A DNA stretch of 64,000 nucleotides from Corynebacterium kefirresidentii (GTDB taxonomy: Bacteria > Actinomycetota > Actinomycetes > Mycobacteriales > Mycobacteriaceae), in the NCBI GenBank assembly GCA_002154655.1, contig NGUZ01000003.1, forward strand, positions 119,879 to 183,878, given 5' to 3'. Positions 1 through 9,668 of this stretch are shown here, piece by piece. A model generated the notes under the pieces. It saw nothing but the letters and a program-made list of their open reading frames with translations, searched no databases and was not told where the DNA came from. Both the position numbers and the translations under genes were made by a program. Positions within the stretch are counted from its first letter, which is position 1; every line of letters begins with the position of its first letter.

Positions 1-2
1 TG

Positions 3-680
3 ATGGGTACCATCGGGTGGGCTTACCTCGCCTTCCTCGTCATCGGCTCGCTGCTGGTGGCGCTCATCGTAGAAGAACGCGGCCTCTTCCTCACGGTGGC
101 TTCCATCCCCATCTTGTATGCCATCACGGTGGTACTGGCCGGATTCTTTATTACCAAGGCCAACTTGCCAGAGGGAGCATCACCGTTTTCCAAGACGGCT
201 ACCGTAACCGCAGCTTTCCCCCTTGTCCAAAGTTTTCTCTGGCTCCTCATCGCTTTAGTAGGTGCAGGAGTCATCGGCTGGTTGCGATGGGTCCGCTACC
301 GTAAGACGGCACGTCGCACCGCTGAAATGGAAACTTCCTCCCGCCGTTCCGATGCTGAGCAAGACCGCCGCAATCGCGCTGAGCGTTTATCGGTCGCTGA
401 CTTGATGGCGCGCGATAGGCTGGCAAAGGAACCTACTAAAACTCAAGCCACTCCGCAGCGCGCCCGCGCCTCTCATACGTTAAGGAAGTCCCGCCCCGCG
501 CCCAAGGATCGCCTGCGTGGGCGCGACCGAGAGGAACGCCGCCGCCTCCAACAAGAGGAACGCGCAAATCCAATGCGCCCGGATCCAACCCGGCGCGCCG
601 GCGATTCGGTACCGGCCTCTAAGGAGCACAAGCAAGCACCCAAGCAAGGTTGGGACGATAACCTCTATGACGAGGACTAA
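3..680 (+). CDS. DUF6542 domain membrane protein, probably 5'-truncated by the window edge
   Basis: About three hydrophobic segments (roughly residues 5-23, 29-50 and 71-93) are followed by a 130-residue, very Arg/Lys-rich and Pro-rich cytoplasmic tail ending in an acidic stretch. This is the layout of the actinobacterial DUF6542 proteins that face ispH. The family normally has another membrane segment before the part seen here, and the first ATG lies only 2 bases into the window, so the true start is probably upstream. The function is unknown. It converges on ispH and the two share the long hairpin terminator at 677-722. The domain call rests on pattern and context only. Confidence 0.6.
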   Translation: MGTIGWAYLAFLVIGSLLVALIVEERGLFLTVASIPILYAITVVLAGFFITKANLPEGASPFSKTATVTAAFPLVQSFLWLLIALVGAGVIGWLRWVRYRKTARRTAEMETSSRRSDAEQDRRNRAERLSVADLMARDRLAKEPTKTQATPQRARASHTLRKSRPAPKDRLRGRDREERRRLQQEERANPMRPDPTRRAGDSVPASKEHKQAPKQGWDDNLYDED

Positions 681-722
681 AACAAAAGAAAGGCCCGTTT
701 CCGGGCCTTTCTTTTGTTTTAG
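677..722. terminator. Bidirectional rho-independent terminator
   Basis: A perfect 21-bp stem around a TTTC loop has a GC-rich core (aggcccg/cgggcct) and flanking A-rich and T-rich arms, so it gives a U-run on either strand. It starts within the stop codon of the DUF6542 gene and ends 24 bp before the ispH stop. It therefore ends transcription of both convergent genes. Confidence 0.93.
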
Positions 723-745
723 ATGTAGTTTAAGCGCGCGCCCAT

Positions 746-1696
746 TTAAGTGCGTGCTGGACGCAGGTCGCGCGGGAGGGCGAAGGTAATCGTCTCCGTA
801 GAGGTAGTTACCTGCTCTACGTCGCTATAGCCACGCGCATCGAGGAATTCCAATACCTCGCGTACCAGCAATTCTGGTACCGATGCACCACAGGTGACTC
901 CGACGGTGTGCACGCCTTCCAGCCAGGCATCGTCGATCTCCTTGGCAAAATCCACGAGGTGCGAAGCCTTAGCCCCAGCCTCAAGCGCCACCTCCACCAA
1001 GCGCACCGAGTTAGAGGAGTTTTTAGACCCCACCACAATCATCAGGTCGCACTTGGGGGCAATGGCTTTGACGGATTCTTGGCGGTTTTGGGTGGCGTAG
1101 CAAATATCGTCTGAAGGCGGGTTTTCCAAATGCGGGAAACGCTCGCGCAGTTTATTGACGATGGTGATCGTCTCATCCACCGAAAGCGTGGTCTGAGATA
1201 GCCAGATAAGCTTCTCGTCCTGCAGGGAATCTGGCAGCTTGGCAACGCCCTCGACGCCGTCCACGAGGTGGGTAACCTCCGGTGCTTCGCCGGCGGTTCC
1301 TTCCACTTCCTCATGTCCTTCGTGGCCAACCAAGAGGATGTGATAGCCATCGCGCTGGAAGCGCTGGGCTTCCTTATGCACCTTGGTTACCAATGGGCAC
1401 GTGGCGTCCAACGTTAGTTGCTTGCGCTGCGTTGCCTCTGCCCGAACGGCCGGGGAAATACCATGGGCGGAAAAGACTAGGTGGGCACCTTCTGGGGCCT
1501 CAGAGGCCTCGTCAACAAAGATGACGCCGCGTTCTGCCAAGGACTCTACGACGTAGCGATTGTGCACGATTTGCTTGCGTACATAAATGGGCGCGCCGTA
1601 CTTTTCCAGCGCCTTTTCTACGGTTTCAACCGCGCGATCTACGCCTGCGCAGTATCCGCGCGGCGCCGCGAGGAGAACATTTTTACCTTCAGTCAT
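746..1696 (-). CDS. ispH: 4-hydroxy-3-methylbut-2-enyl diphosphate reductase
   Basis: This is the last enzyme of the MEP isoprenoid pathway. It reduces HMBPP to IPP and DMAPP with a [4Fe-4S] cluster in the cytosol. The three cluster cysteines are visible in [10 protein letters not shown] (near residue 16), [14 protein letters not shown] and [12 protein letters not shown], with the substrate-contact histidines in GHEGHEE. I chose the start at MTEGKN (1696), giving 316 residues, the usual family length. A longer reading to 1954 would overlap xseA and adds unrelated sequence. It is divergent from xseA across 141 bp that must hold both promoters. Confidence 0.96.
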   Translation of the reverse strand: MTEGKNVLLAAPRGYCAGVDRAVETVEKALEKYGAPIYVRKQIVHNRYVVESLAERGVIFVDEASEAPEGAHLVFSAHGISPAVRAEATQRKQLTLDATCPLVTKVHKEAQRFQRDGYHILLVGHEGHEEVEGTAGEAPEVTHLVDGVEGVAKLPDSLQDEKLIWLSQTTLSVDETITIVNKLRERFPHLENPPSDDICYATQNRQESVKAIAPKCDLMIVVGSKNSSNSVRLVEVALEAGAKASHLVDFAKEIDDAWLEGVHTVGVTCGASVPELLVREVLEFLDARGYSDVEQVTTSTETITFALPRDLRPART

Positions 1697-1837
1697 GGCT
1701 CCCAGAGTATCGAAACAGCACGCAAAACAATAGTGGGGCCCACCGCCACCATTCTGGCTACCCCGAGCGGGGCAATCAACTGCGCTGGCCCCTAAACTAG
1801 GCGGAAGAACACGGCAGACTGAAGAAAGGGAGGCTGT

Positions 1838-3079
1838 GTGAATCAACCGGCAAACACTCCGGATACTCCCTGGCCCGTTGGAAAGGTCAATGACCAAGTC
1901 AAGGGCTGGATCGAGCGCCTGGGTTACCTGTGGGTAGAAGGTCAATTGACCCAAATTAATTTCAAACCCACCTGGAAGCTGTCCTATCTCACGCTGCGTG
2001 ATGTACAGCAGGAAAAGTCCGTGCAGCTGACCTGCCCATCGTCAATGTTGCAGTCATTGTCAGCACCGCTAAAAGACGGCGACCGCGTCATTGTCCATGG
2101 CAAGCCGGCTTTTTATGCCGGCCGCGGTTCTTTTTCACTGTGGACCACGGAGATTCGTCATGTGGGCATAGGTGATCTACTCGCGCGCATTGAGAAATTG
2201 CGCCAGCAGCTTTCGGCAGAGGGTCTTTTTGATCCTGCTCGCAAGCGGCCACTGCCCTACCTGCCGCACAAAATTGGGCTCATTACCGGCCGCGGATCGG
2301 CTGCGGAACGAGATGTGATGGCGGTAGCTCATGATCGCTGGCCAGCGGTGCAATTCCGGGTACTCAATACCGCGGTTCAGGGTGCGAATACCGTACCTGA
2401 GGTTATTGATGCGCTCCAGCAGCTTGATGCGGATCCTGAGGTGGACGTCATCATCATCGCCCGTGGCGGCGGCTCCGTGGAAGATCTGCTGCCCTTCTCA
2501 GAAGAAGCGCTGCAACGCGCGGTCGCGGCTGCTGGCACTCCGGTGGTCTCCGCCATTGGCCACGAGCCGGATAGCCCAGTGCTCGATAACGTCGCCGACC
2601 TGCGCGCCGCCACGCCTACCGACGCCGCAAAACGCGTCGTCCCCTCCGTGGCCGAGGAGCGTGCCATTGTCGCAGAGGCACGCTCCCGGATGGCTGCCGC
2701 CTTGCGCGGCTGGGTGGAAAGGGAGCGACGCGGCCTGGACAATATTCGTTCCCGGCCCGTCATGGCAGACCCCATGACCCCCATTCGTACGCGCCGCGAG
2801 GAAGTAGAGCGCACCCGTGCCACCATGCGCCGGGAAATTGAGGTCATGGTAGAACGCGAGACCCGCCACGTGGAGTCGCTGCGCGCTCGTGTTTCAGCTT
2901 TGGGACCTTCAGCTACTCTCGCCCGCGGGTATTCCATCGTCCAAGTGGTACCCAAAGATGGCTCCGGCCCCGAGGTTGTCACCTCTTATGCGCAGTCGCC
3001 TCCTGGCGCGCAACTGCGCATCCGCGTGGGCGATGGATCTATTACCGCTGTTTCAATGGCCTCCCAGGCCGCCGATTAA
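1838..3079 (+). CDS. xseA: Exodeoxyribonuclease VII large subunit
   Basis: This is the catalytic subunit of exonuclease VII, which degrades single-stranded DNA from both ends to short oligonucleotides in repair. An N-terminal OB-fold (about residues 15-105) is followed by the exonuclease domain with [13 protein letters not shown] and [19 protein letters not shown], and then a long charged coiled-coil region. The length of 413 is normal. The start is GTG at 1838, behind a GAAAGGGAGG-type ribosome binding site. xseB follows 21 bp downstream, so the two subunits are co-expressed. Confidence 0.96.
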   Translation: MNQPANTPDTPWPVGKVNDQVKGWIERLGYLWVEGQLTQINFKPTWKLSYLTLRDVQQEKSVQLTCPSSMLQSLSAPLKDGDRVIVHGKPAFYAGRGSFSLWTTEIRHVGIGDLLARIEKLRQQLSAEGLFDPARKRPLPYLPHKIGLITGRGSAAERDVMAVAHDRWPAVQFRVLNTAVQGANTVPEVIDALQQLDADPEVDVIIIARGGGSVEDLLPFSEEALQRAVAAAGTPVVSAIGHEPDSPVLDNVADLRAATPTDAAKRVVPSVAEERAIVAEARSRMAAALRGWVERERRGLDNIRSRPVMADPMTPIRTRREEVERTRATMRREIEVMVERETRHVESLRARVSALGPSATLARGYSIVQVVPKDGSGPEVVTSYAQSPPGAQLRIRVGDGSITAVSMASQAAD

Positions 3080-3100
3080 CCACCAAACGAGGAGAAAATA

Positions 3101-3370
3101 ATGTCAGAGGACACCATTGGCACCGGTCAGCCAGGCCAGGATGCTTTTACCCCAGTAGAAGAATTGAGTTATGAGCAAGCCCGAGACGAGCTCATTGAAA
3201 CCGTAAAGATCTTAGAGCTCGGGCAGATGGGCCTGGATGAGTCATTGAAGTATTGGGAACGCGGCGAGGCCCTTGCCCGAACGTGCGAGGCACATCTCGA
3301 CGGCGCGGCAAAGCGCGTTGAAGCAGCGCTCGAGAGGGCCGAAGAAGCAGACGCAGAAGGAGACGAGTAG
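3101..3370 (+). CDS. xseB: Exodeoxyribonuclease VII small subunit
   Basis: At 89 residues this has the XseB helical-hairpin pattern ([18 protein letters not shown], then [19 protein letters not shown]). It binds the coiled-coil region of XseA to form the holoenzyme. An ACGAGGAG ribosome binding site lies just upstream of the ATG. An acidic tail (EEADAEGDE) follows the folded part. Its stop codon overlaps the GTG of the next gene in TAGTG, which suggests translational coupling within an xseA-xseB-3370 operon. Confidence 0.93.
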   Translation: MSEDTIGTGQPGQDAFTPVEELSYEQARDELIETVKILELGQMGLDESLKYWERGEALARTCEAHLDGAAKRVEAALERAEEADAEGDE

Positions 3371-3738
3371 TGCAGATTTATGGGTATCCAGGTGAGCGGG
3401 TGGATTTTGTGTCGAAGTCTGCGGCCGCCGGTTCCATCATGGCGGGAGACTCCCGGGAATTCGTAGAGGAATTCTTTGGCCCAGCACATACCCGCGATGA
3501 TGACGAGGTGAGCTATTTCTCCCAATCCGTGGTGCTGCGCTTTACAGGCGATAAGGTACGCGAAATCGCTATTTATCCGCAGCGTTCCCAGCGTGAGCGC
3601 ATCGATGTTTTTGTGGGAAAGACGCGCCTCAGCGGCCTAGATGAGGAATCCCTCGCAGAGGTCATTGCCCAGGCCGGCGACGGTCTTAGCGCCACCGCTG
3701 CGGCAGAAGGATTGGGCGAGGCTATTTTTCGGCTATAG
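3370..3738 (+). CDS. Conserved hypothetical protein of the xseAB operon
   Basis: This is a 122-residue soluble, acidic protein with no signal peptide or membrane segment, and I do not recognise a family. It begins with GTG overlapping the xseB stop by one base, which argues that it is real and co-translated. The predicted fold mixes strands and helices (VSYFSQSVVLRFTGDKVREI looks like a beta hairpin). Its 3' end overlaps the convergent DUF4245 gene by 17 bp. Function is unknown; position alone would suggest a nucleic-acid-related or housekeeping role. Confidence 0.7.
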   Translation: MQIYGYPGERVDFVSKSAAAGSIMAGDSREFVEEFFGPAHTRDDDEVSYFSQSVVLRFTGDKVREIAIYPQRSQRERIDVFVGKTRLSGLDEESLAEVIAQAGDGLSATAAAEGLGEAIFRL

Positions 3739-4291
3739 GTGCGGCGTCGATAAACGCAGCGGTAGCAGCCTCAAAATCGCTATCGTCCGCGGCACCGGAG
3801 ATGATGAGGCGAGCGTCGCCCAAATCAGTCACCCACAGGCGGCGCACGGAGTCGTCATCACTTTCTAGTACCCGCACTTGGTGCCCTTTGACTTCGCGGG
3901 CAGATTCGATGCCGCGGTAGTTGGCGTCGTATTCCTTGCCCGCATCATCGGCCGCCACCTGTGTCTGAGTAGACTCCACAAACCCTTGGTCAGCGGTCAC
4001 CCAGCTGACCACGGTGGCGTTTTCTCCTCCCATATCAACGCGGCGGGCAGCATTAGCCTCCCAGCCCTCTGGCATATCAGGATTGCGAATAGCGCCAATT
4101 CCCGCGCGAGCTTGGGTTTCAAGGAAGGTTTGTTCATCCACTTCCTGCACCGCTCCCTGTTGAGTTTCGGAATTGATCGAGCATAGGCCGGTCGCTCCCA
4201 CGGCCAGCAGCATCATGATCACCACGACGGCGAGGGACAGGGAGATATCCTTCGCGCCTTCAAAAATCTTTGGTCTTTCTTCTGCAGCCAC
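3722..4291 (-). CDS. DUF4245 family membrane-anchored protein
   Basis: One N-terminal membrane segment (ISLSLAVVVIMMLLAVGATG, about residues 13-32) is followed by an extracytoplasmic domain of about 150 residues. The pattern and position between xseB and glpX match the DUF4245 family (M. tuberculosis Rv1100 occupies the same place). The start is chosen at GTG 4291 (reading MAAEERPKIFEG), because the longer reading to 4393 adds an unlikely Gly/Arg-rich leader. That gives 189 residues. It is divergent from glpX. Function is unknown. Confidence 0.8.
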   Translation of the reverse strand: MAAEERPKIFEGAKDISLSLAVVVIMMLLAVGATGLCSINSETQQGAVQEVDEQTFLETQARAGIGAIRNPDMPEGWEANAARRVDMGGENATVVSWVTADQGFVESTQTQVAADDAGKEYDANYRGIESAREVKGHQVRVLESDDDSVRRLWVTDLGDARLIISGAADDSDFEAATAAFIDAAPIAEK

Positions 4292-4479
4292 GCGCCTTAG
4301 TATCGCACGGTGTGCTTCCAAAAAGCCACACGGCCCCTTCTCCCCCGAAAGTTTGACGAATCCCCCACAAATGGGGCGCAAAATCGAACCCATTAGAGCA
4401 AAAAAGTGCGAGAATGGAAAGGTAGAACATCAAGGGGAACACCCCTCGATGAGAAAACTATGGAAGGCAACCACTACAC

Positions 4480-5493
4480 ATGTCCGAAAATACGTCTTAT
4501 CTTCCTGACCGCAACCTGGCGATGGAACTGGTTCGTGTCACCGAGGCAGCAGCGCTCGCATCCGGCCGTTGGGTAGGCCGCGGCCAGAAGAATGAGGGCG
4601 ATGGCGCGGCGGTCGACGCCATGCGCAAGCTCATCAATTCCGTAGCCATGAACGGCGTCGTTGTCATTGGTGAGGGCGAAAAGGATGAGGCCCCCATGCT
4701 GTTTAACGGCGAAGAGGTAGGCACCGGCGAGGGTGCCGCCATGGATATCGCCGTGGACCCCGTTGACGGAACTCGTTTGATGGCAGAAGGACGCCCCAAT
4801 GCGATCTCCGTCATCGCGGCCGCAGAGCGCGGAACCATGTATGACCCTTCTGCAGTCTTCTACATGGAAAAGATTGCTGTTGGCCCCGAGGCCGTGGGCG
4901 CTATCGACATCAACGAATCCGTGGAGTGGAATATCAAGTCCGTCGCGGAGGCTAAGAAGATTCGCCCAGAAGACCTGACCGTGGTGGTCCTTGACCGTCC
5001 GCGCCACGAGCAGCTCATCTCGGAAATTCGCGCCGCAGGTGCCAAGGTACGCCTCATCATGGATGGCGACGTTGCAGGCGCCATCGCCACCTGCCAGGAT
5101 TCCAACTCCATCGACATGATGATGGGCATCGGCGGCACCCCAGAGGGCATTATCACCGCCTGCGCTATGCGCTGCATGGGCGGCGAAATCCAGGGCAAGC
5201 TGTGGCCAAAGGATGAAGAGGAAGCAGAAAAGGCCCGCGCAGCCGGCCACGATTTGGACCGCGTCCTCAAGACCACTGACTTGGTCTCCTCCGAAAACTG
5301 CTACTTCGCTGCCACCGGCGTGACCAATGGTGACATGCTGCGCGGTGTTTCCTACCGCAATTCCGGCGCTACTACCCGTTCCCTGGTTATGCGATCCAAG
5401 TCCGGCACCATCCGCTACATCGACTCCATCCATAAGCTATCCAAGCTGCAGGAATATTCCGTAGTGGATTACACCACCCCGACCAAAAACTAG
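4480..5493 (+). CDS. glpX: Class II fructose-1,6-bisphosphatase
   Basis: The enzyme hydrolyses fructose 1,6-bisphosphate to fructose 6-phosphate, the committed step of gluconeogenesis; it is the only FBPase type known in corynebacteria. Metal and phosphate motifs of the GlpX fold are present: [14 protein letters not shown] (about residues 63-76), [20 protein letters not shown] and [17 protein letters not shown]. The length of 337 is normal. The ribosome binding site upstream of the ATG at 4480 is weak, but the N-terminus aligns well with the family ([17 protein letters not shown]). It is followed by fumC, as in related genomes. Confidence 0.96.
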   Translation: MSENTSYLPDRNLAMELVRVTEAAALASGRWVGRGQKNEGDGAAVDAMRKLINSVAMNGVVVIGEGEKDEAPMLFNGEEVGTGEGAAMDIAVDPVDGTRLMAEGRPNAISVIAAAERGTMYDPSAVFYMEKIAVGPEAVGAIDINESVEWNIKSVAEAKKIRPEDLTVVVLDRPRHEQLISEIRAAGAKVRLIMDGDVAGAIATCQDSNSIDMMMGIGGTPEGIITACAMRCMGGEIQGKLWPKDEEEAEKARAAGHDLDRVLKTTDLVSSENCYFAATGVTNGDMLRGVSYRNSGATTRSLVMRSKSGTIRYIDSIHKLSKLQEYSVVDYTTPTKN

Positions 5494-5578
5494 GGGTCAC
5501 CCCCGAAGGCGGCCCTCCTGGTAGATCTCCGCCATACTGGAAAGCACACACTACCCAATTAACTGAGGTGATCTTCAC

Positions 5579-6979
5579 ATGACTGAATACCGCATCGAAC
5601 ATGACACCATGGGCGAAGTAAAGGTTCCTGCAGATGCCCTGTGGCGCGCACAGACCCAGCGCGCAGTGGACAACTTCCCTATTTCCGGCCGCGGCCTCGA
5701 AAATGCGCAGATTCGCGCACTTGGCCTCCTTAAGGCAGCTTGTGCTCAGGTAAATAAGGATTCCGGCAAGTTGGACGCGGACAAGGCCGATGCCATTATC
5801 GCCGCCGCTACTGAAATCGCCGAGGGCAAGCACAATGATGCTTTCCCTATCGACGTTTTCCAGACTGGTTCCGGCACCTCTTCGAATATGAACACCAATG
5901 AGGTCATCGCCTCCTTGGCACACCAAAATGGCGTGGAGATTCACCCGAATGACCACGTGAACATGGGTCAGTCCTCTAACGACACTTTCCCCACCGCCAC
6001 CCACGTTGCCGCTACTGAGGCCGCCGTTAATGACCTCATTCCGGGCTTGAAGGTTCTGCACGAGTCCCTGAGCAAGAAGGCCAAGGAATTCGCCGATGTG
6101 GTCAAGGCGGGCCGTACTCACTTGATGGACGCCACCCCGGTTACCCTCGGTCAAGAATTCGGTGGCTACGCCCGCCAGATCGAGCTGGCCATCGAGCGCA
6201 TCGAGGCCACCCTGCCACGCTTGGGCGAGCTGGCCATCGGCGGTACCGCCACCGGCACCGGCCTGAATACCTCTGCGGACTTTGGCGCTAAGGTCACCGA
6301 AGAGCTCAAGAAGCTCACCGGTGTTGCGGAACTAAAGGAAGCAGAGAACCACTTTGAGGCACAGGCCGCCCGCGATGGCTTGGTAGAGTTCTCCGGCGCC
6401 ATGCGCGCGGTTGCTGTGTCCCTTAATAAGATTGCTAACGACCTCCGCATGATGGGCTCTGGCCCACTGACCGGACTGGCAGAGATTCACCTGAAGGACC
6501 TGCAGCCAGGTTCTTCCATCATGCCGGGTAAGGTCAACCCGGTCATTCCGGAGGCCGTCACCATGGTTGCCGGCCAGGTGGTGGGCAATGACGCTGCAGT
6601 CGCCTTCGGCGGTGCCCAGGGCCACTTCGAGCTCAATGTCTTCATCCCGATGATGGCACGTAACGTGCTCGAGTCTGCTCGCCTGCTGTCCAATGCCTCC
6701 CGCGTCTTCGCTGATAAGTGCATCGATCACATCGAGGCCAACGAAGAGCGCATGAAGCACTTTGCGGAGTCTTCCACGTCCATCGTGACCCCGCTCAACT
6801 CTGCTATTGGCTACGAGAACGCGGCCAAGGCCGCCAAGCATGCCTTGCATGAGAAGATCACTGTTCGCCAGGCCGTCATTGATTTGGGCTTTGTCGACGG
6901 CGAAAACCTCACCGAGGAAGAGCTGGATAAGCGCCTCGACGTACTGAGCATGACTAACCGCGACCGCGATAACTTCTAA
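5579..6979 (+). CDS. fumC: Class II fumarate hydratase
   Basis: This TCA-cycle enzyme interconverts fumarate and L-malate and is a cytosolic homotetramer without iron-sulfur clusters. The superfamily signature [11 protein letters not shown] and the other conserved blocks ([26 protein letters not shown]-like, GTGLNT) are all present. The length of 466 is typical. The ATG at 5579 is preceded by a GAGGTGA ribosome binding site. A strong terminator follows at 6997-7025. Confidence 0.97.
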   Translation: MTEYRIEHDTMGEVKVPADALWRAQTQRAVDNFPISGRGLENAQIRALGLLKAACAQVNKDSGKLDADKADAIIAAATEIAEGKHNDAFPIDVFQTGSGTSSNMNTNEVIASLAHQNGVEIHPNDHVNMGQSSNDTFPTATHVAATEAAVNDLIPGLKVLHESLSKKAKEFADVVKAGRTHLMDATPVTLGQEFGGYARQIELAIERIEATLPRLGELAIGGTATGTGLNTSADFGAKVTEELKKLTGVAELKEAENHFEAQAARDGLVEFSGAMRAVAVSLNKIANDLRMMGSGPLTGLAEIHLKDLQPGSSIMPGKVNPVIPEAVTMVAGQVVGNDAAVAFGGAQGHFELNVFIPMMARNVLESARLLSNASRVFADKCIDHIEANEERMKHFAESSTSIVTPLNSAIGYENAAKAAKHALHEKITVRQAVIDLGFVDGENLTEEELDKRLDVLSMTNRDRDNF

Positions 6980-6996
6980 GTATCCGCCGCACCGCT

Positions 6997-7025
6997 ACCC
7001 CGCCCGGGCAGGATCCGGGCGGGGT
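6997..7025 (+). terminator. Rho-independent terminator of fumC
   Basis: An 11-bp GC-rich stem (accccgcccgg with ccgggcggggt) encloses a 7-base loop and is followed by TT. It lies 17 bp after the fumC stop. The U-run is short but the stem is strong. Confidence 0.8.
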
Positions 7026-7108
7026 TTCGCATGCCTGGGGTAAGGGGGCGTCGGCAAGAGCAATGGCACATCTCACATAAAGACGGATGCACCTCTAAAA
7101 TCACCCTT

Positions 7109-7142
7109 TTTGCACTTGGTGCAAGTTTGCACCGAGTGTAAA
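7109..7142. promoter_or_regulatory. Palindromic operator of the TetR/MFS pair
   Basis: A near-perfect inverted repeat is centred on GGTGCAA-GT-TTGCACC and extends outward as GCACTT...GAGTGT with one mismatch and one G.T pair, giving arms of about 16 bp. It lies immediately before the TetR start codon, where a dimer would block the promoter or initiation. Position and symmetry indicate autoregulation and co-regulation of the downstream transporter. Inferred from sequence symmetry only. Confidence 0.75.
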
Positions 7143-7152
7143 GTTGCATGGC

Positions 7153-7776
7153 GTGCAAGAAGAACTATCACTACGCGAGCAGAAACGCCTCGAGACGCGC
7201 CTGCGCATAGAGGATGCCGCCACAAAACTGGTGGATGAACAATCCTTTAGCGCAGTCACTATTGAGCGGATCTGCGAAGTAGCCGGTATTTCTCGGCGCA
7301 CCTTCTTCAATTACTTCGATTCCAAGGAATCCGCCGTTTTGGGCGCTCCAAGCACCGAGTTTACGGAAGAGATGCGGGAACTCTTCCTTAATGAGCCAAC
7401 GACCAGCATGGTAGACCTCGTCCTTCAGTTGGTCAGACGGCATATGGAAGGCCACCACATCAACCCGACTATCCGGGATCGCCGCAAACGCATCTCCAAT
7501 GATCCAGATGCAGCTGCGGCGGCAATAAGCCGGAAGCGAGCAAAATCCATTGAGCTCATCGATCTCATTGAAGAGCGCCTTAACAAAGAACCGGAGCTTC
7601 GCGTCCTTGACAACTGCTCTTCTAGCACCGAGGCGATGCTCATCGCCGGCCTCGTCCGTGAGGCACTGTGGTTGGCGATGGCATCCCCGGATGCAGATTG
7701 CAGCCTAGACCTCGGCGCGCGTCTCGATACTTCCCTCACGCTAATAACAGACTTTATGAAAGGAATGCGATGGTAG
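7153..7776 (+). CDS. TetR/AcrR family repressor of the adjacent MFS exporter
   Basis: The N-terminal helix-turn-helix is clear (RIEDAATKLVDEQSFSAVTI, then ISRRTFFNYFDSKESAV, about residues 20-65), followed by an all-helical ligand domain. I start at GTG 7153 (MQEELSLREQKRLETRLRI); a TTG at 7144 is an alternative. No clear ribosome binding site is visible, so a leaderless or near-leaderless message is possible. The stop codon overlaps the MFS ATG by 7 bases (ATGGTAG), so the two are one operon. The palindrome at 7109-7142 is its likely operator. The ligand is unknown, probably a transporter substrate. Confidence 0.9.
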   Translation: MQEELSLREQKRLETRLRIEDAATKLVDEQSFSAVTIERICEVAGISRRTFFNYFDSKESAVLGAPSTEFTEEMRELFLNEPTTSMVDLVLQLVRRHMEGHHINPTIRDRRKRISNDPDAAAAAISRKRAKSIELIDLIEERLNKEPELRVLDNCSSSTEAMLIAGLVREALWLAMASPDADCSLDLGARLDTSLTLITDFMKGMRW

Positions 7777-9338
7777 ATACGGCTGCTAAGGCCCCCTCGC
7801 AGGGCCAGTCCCGCGCCGATAACCTCGGGCTTATTTTCTCGGCCCTAATGCTCACCATGCTGATGAGCTCCTTGGGCCAAATGATCTTCTCTTCTGCTCT
7901 TCCAACCATCGTTGGTGAGCTCGGCGGCGTCGACCACATGAGTTGGGTCATCTCCGCCTTCCTTGTCACCATGACCATCGCCATGCCTATCTCCGGCAAG
8001 CTGGGTGACATGTTGGGCCGCAAGTGGCTCTACATTGGGGGTATCGCCACCTTCGTCGTGGGATCCACCCTCGGTGGCTTTGCCAACTCCATGTCGCTGC
8101 TGATTATCGCCCGCGCCGTGCAAGGCTTTGGCGCTGGATTCATGATGATCTCTTCCCAATCCATCATCGCCGAGGTCACCTCCTCCCGTGAGCGCGGCAA
8201 GTTCATGGGCATCATGGGCGGCGTCTTTGGCCTGTCTTCCGTCCTCGGCCCCGTCCTCGGCGGCTGGTTCACCGACGGACCAGGTTGGCGCTGGGGCATG
8301 TGGATGAACATCCCGCTTGGCATCCTCGCCATCATCGTGTGCACCTTGGTGCTGCACCTGCGCGTCGGTAAAGCCGACATGAAGCGCTTTGACTGGCTCG
8401 GCGCAACCTTCATCGCGATTACTACCGCTTCCCTTATTCTCATGACCACCTGGGGCGGCACCGAGTACGAGTGGGGCTCGTCGATGATCCTCACCTTGGG
8501 TGCCATCACCATCATTGGCGCCATCATCACCATCCTGGTGGAGCTGCGCGCCAAGGAACCGCTCATTCCAGTTCGCCTGTTCAAGAACCGCAACATGGCC
8601 CTTACTACCCTGTCCGGCGTGGTACTGGGCCTGGCAATGTTCGGTGTTCTGGGCTACATGCCTACTTACTTGCAGATGGTGCACACCCTGACCCCAACCA
8701 AGGCGGGTCTGATGATGATCCCGATGATGGTGGGTCTTATCGGCACCTCCACTGGCGTGGGCTTCATCATTGCCCGCACCGGCCACTACAAGGTCTACCC
8801 CATCATCGGCCTGGCAATTACCGCTGGTGCATTGTTCTGGATGTCTCACCTGACCGTAGAGACTTCCCTGAAACAGCTGGGCTGCGAGTTCCTGGTCTTC
8901 GGCATCGGCCTGGGCATGGTTATCCAGGTCCTCGTGCTCATCGTCCAGAACTCCTTCCCACTGTCCCAGGTGGGTACCGCTACCGCGGCGAATAACTTCT
9001 TCCGCCAAATCGGTTCCGCACTGGGTGCTTCCCTGGTTGGCTCCATGTTCATCCACAATATGAAGGATGAGATGGCCACCCGCATGCCAGAAGCCTTCCA
9101 AAAGATGGGCCCCGAGGGTGCCGCCTATGCAGAAAAGTTTGGCAATGCCGATGGTGGTGCCAATAGCCTCACCCCGGATTTGGTCGCGTCTTTCCCCAAG
9201 CCAATCGAGGAAGCAATCCTCAATTCCTATAATGACGGCCTGACCCCGGTTATCGCTCTGATGGTTCCGTTGGTCATCGTCGCCCTCCTTCTCCTCCTGC
9301 CTCTGCGCGAGGAGCGACTGAAGGAAACCATTGACTAA
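7770..9338 (+). CDS. DHA2-type MFS multidrug exporter (14 membrane segments)
   Basis: At 522 residues it has 14 hydrophobic segments. It carries MFS motif A after segment 2 (SGKLGDMLGRKWLYIGG) and the antiporter motif C region (SSVLGPVLGGWF), both typical of drug:H+ antiporters of the DHA2/EmrB-QacA group. The ATG at 7770 lies inside the end of the TetR gene, and a longer reading from 7668 would run through that gene. Its own stop overlaps the start of the broken DUF2316 gene (TAATG). Expression is probably induced when the TetR protein binds an effector. The substrate cannot be told from sequence. Confidence 0.93.
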   Translation: MVDTAAKAPSQGQSRADNLGLIFSALMLTMLMSSLGQMIFSSALPTIVGELGGVDHMSWVISAFLVTMTIAMPISGKLGDMLGRKWLYIGGIATFVVGSTLGGFANSMSLLIIARAVQGFGAGFMMISSQSIIAEVTSSRERGKFMGIMGGVFGLSSVLGPVLGGWFTDGPGWRWGMWMNIPLGILAIIVCTLVLHLRVGKADMKRFDWLGATFIAITTASLILMTTWGGTEYEWGSSMILTLGAITIIGAIITILVELRAKEPLIPVRLFKNRNMALTTLSGVVLGLAMFGVLGYMPTYLQMVHTLTPTKAGLMMIPMMVGLIGTSTGVGFIIARTGHYKVYPIIGLAITAGALFWMSHLTVETSLKQLGCEFLVFGIGLGMVIQVLVLIVQNSFPLSQVGTATAANNFFRQIGSALGASLVGSMFIHNMKDEMATRMPEAFQKMGPEGAAYAEKFGNADGGANSLTPDLVASFPKPIEEAILNSYNDGLTPVIALMVPLVIVALLLLLPLREERLKETID

Positions 9339-9632
9339 TGTCGCTTACACCTGCAGAAACTAAGGCTACAAGCCAAGAGCTGCATGCCTTGCGCGATGCA
9401 CTCCCGCTTGCCGACGCCCCCCATTGAATCCGCCCTCGGCTATGCTCCTGGCGGCCTGCAGGCGGCATTGAATGTCCAAGCCAACCCCATCGAGGTATGG
9501 CGCACTAGGGACTATCTAGTTTCCTTAGCCCGCGCACACGGTATCCCGATCCCGCGCTTTAGCCGCTTGAGCAATAACATGCGCTCATCGGCGCAGCGCT
9601 GGTTCGGCCCCTGGGACGTTCCTACGGTGTAG
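9338..9632 (+). pseudogene. DUF2316 family gene, frameshifted at a C6 tract
   Basis: The reading frame opens with ATG overlapping the MFS stop (TAATG) and gives MSLTPAETKATSQELHALRD before stopping after 29 codons at TGA 9425. The frame that continues the family (ESALGYAPGGLQAALNVQAN) runs on to 9632. The switch falls at six C residues, 9417-9422. Reading five C's would join the halves seamlessly as ADAPIESALGYAPGG and give a 97-residue protein, the usual DUF2316 length. It is the third gene of the TetR-MFS operon. It is either a true frameshift, a phase-variable tract or a homopolymer sequencing error. Function of the family is unknown. Confidence 0.75.
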
Positions 9633-9644
9633 CGTCCCCCACAC

Positions 9645-9668
9645 ACCCCGCTCTCGGCGGGGTATTTT
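9645..9668 (+). terminator. Terminator of the TetR-MFS-DUF2316 operon
   Basis: A 7-bp stem (accccgc/gcggggt) with a 5-base loop is followed by attttta. It sits 12 bp past the DUF2316 end and touches the stop codon of the convergent CAP-domain pseudogene. Confidence 0.8.

Noticed and set aside
7845-9101. Minus-strand frame of 418 codons, rich in His, Gly and Asp
   Set aside because: Antisense of the MFS exporter; membrane-protein codons give His/Asp-rich mirror frames. No independent support.
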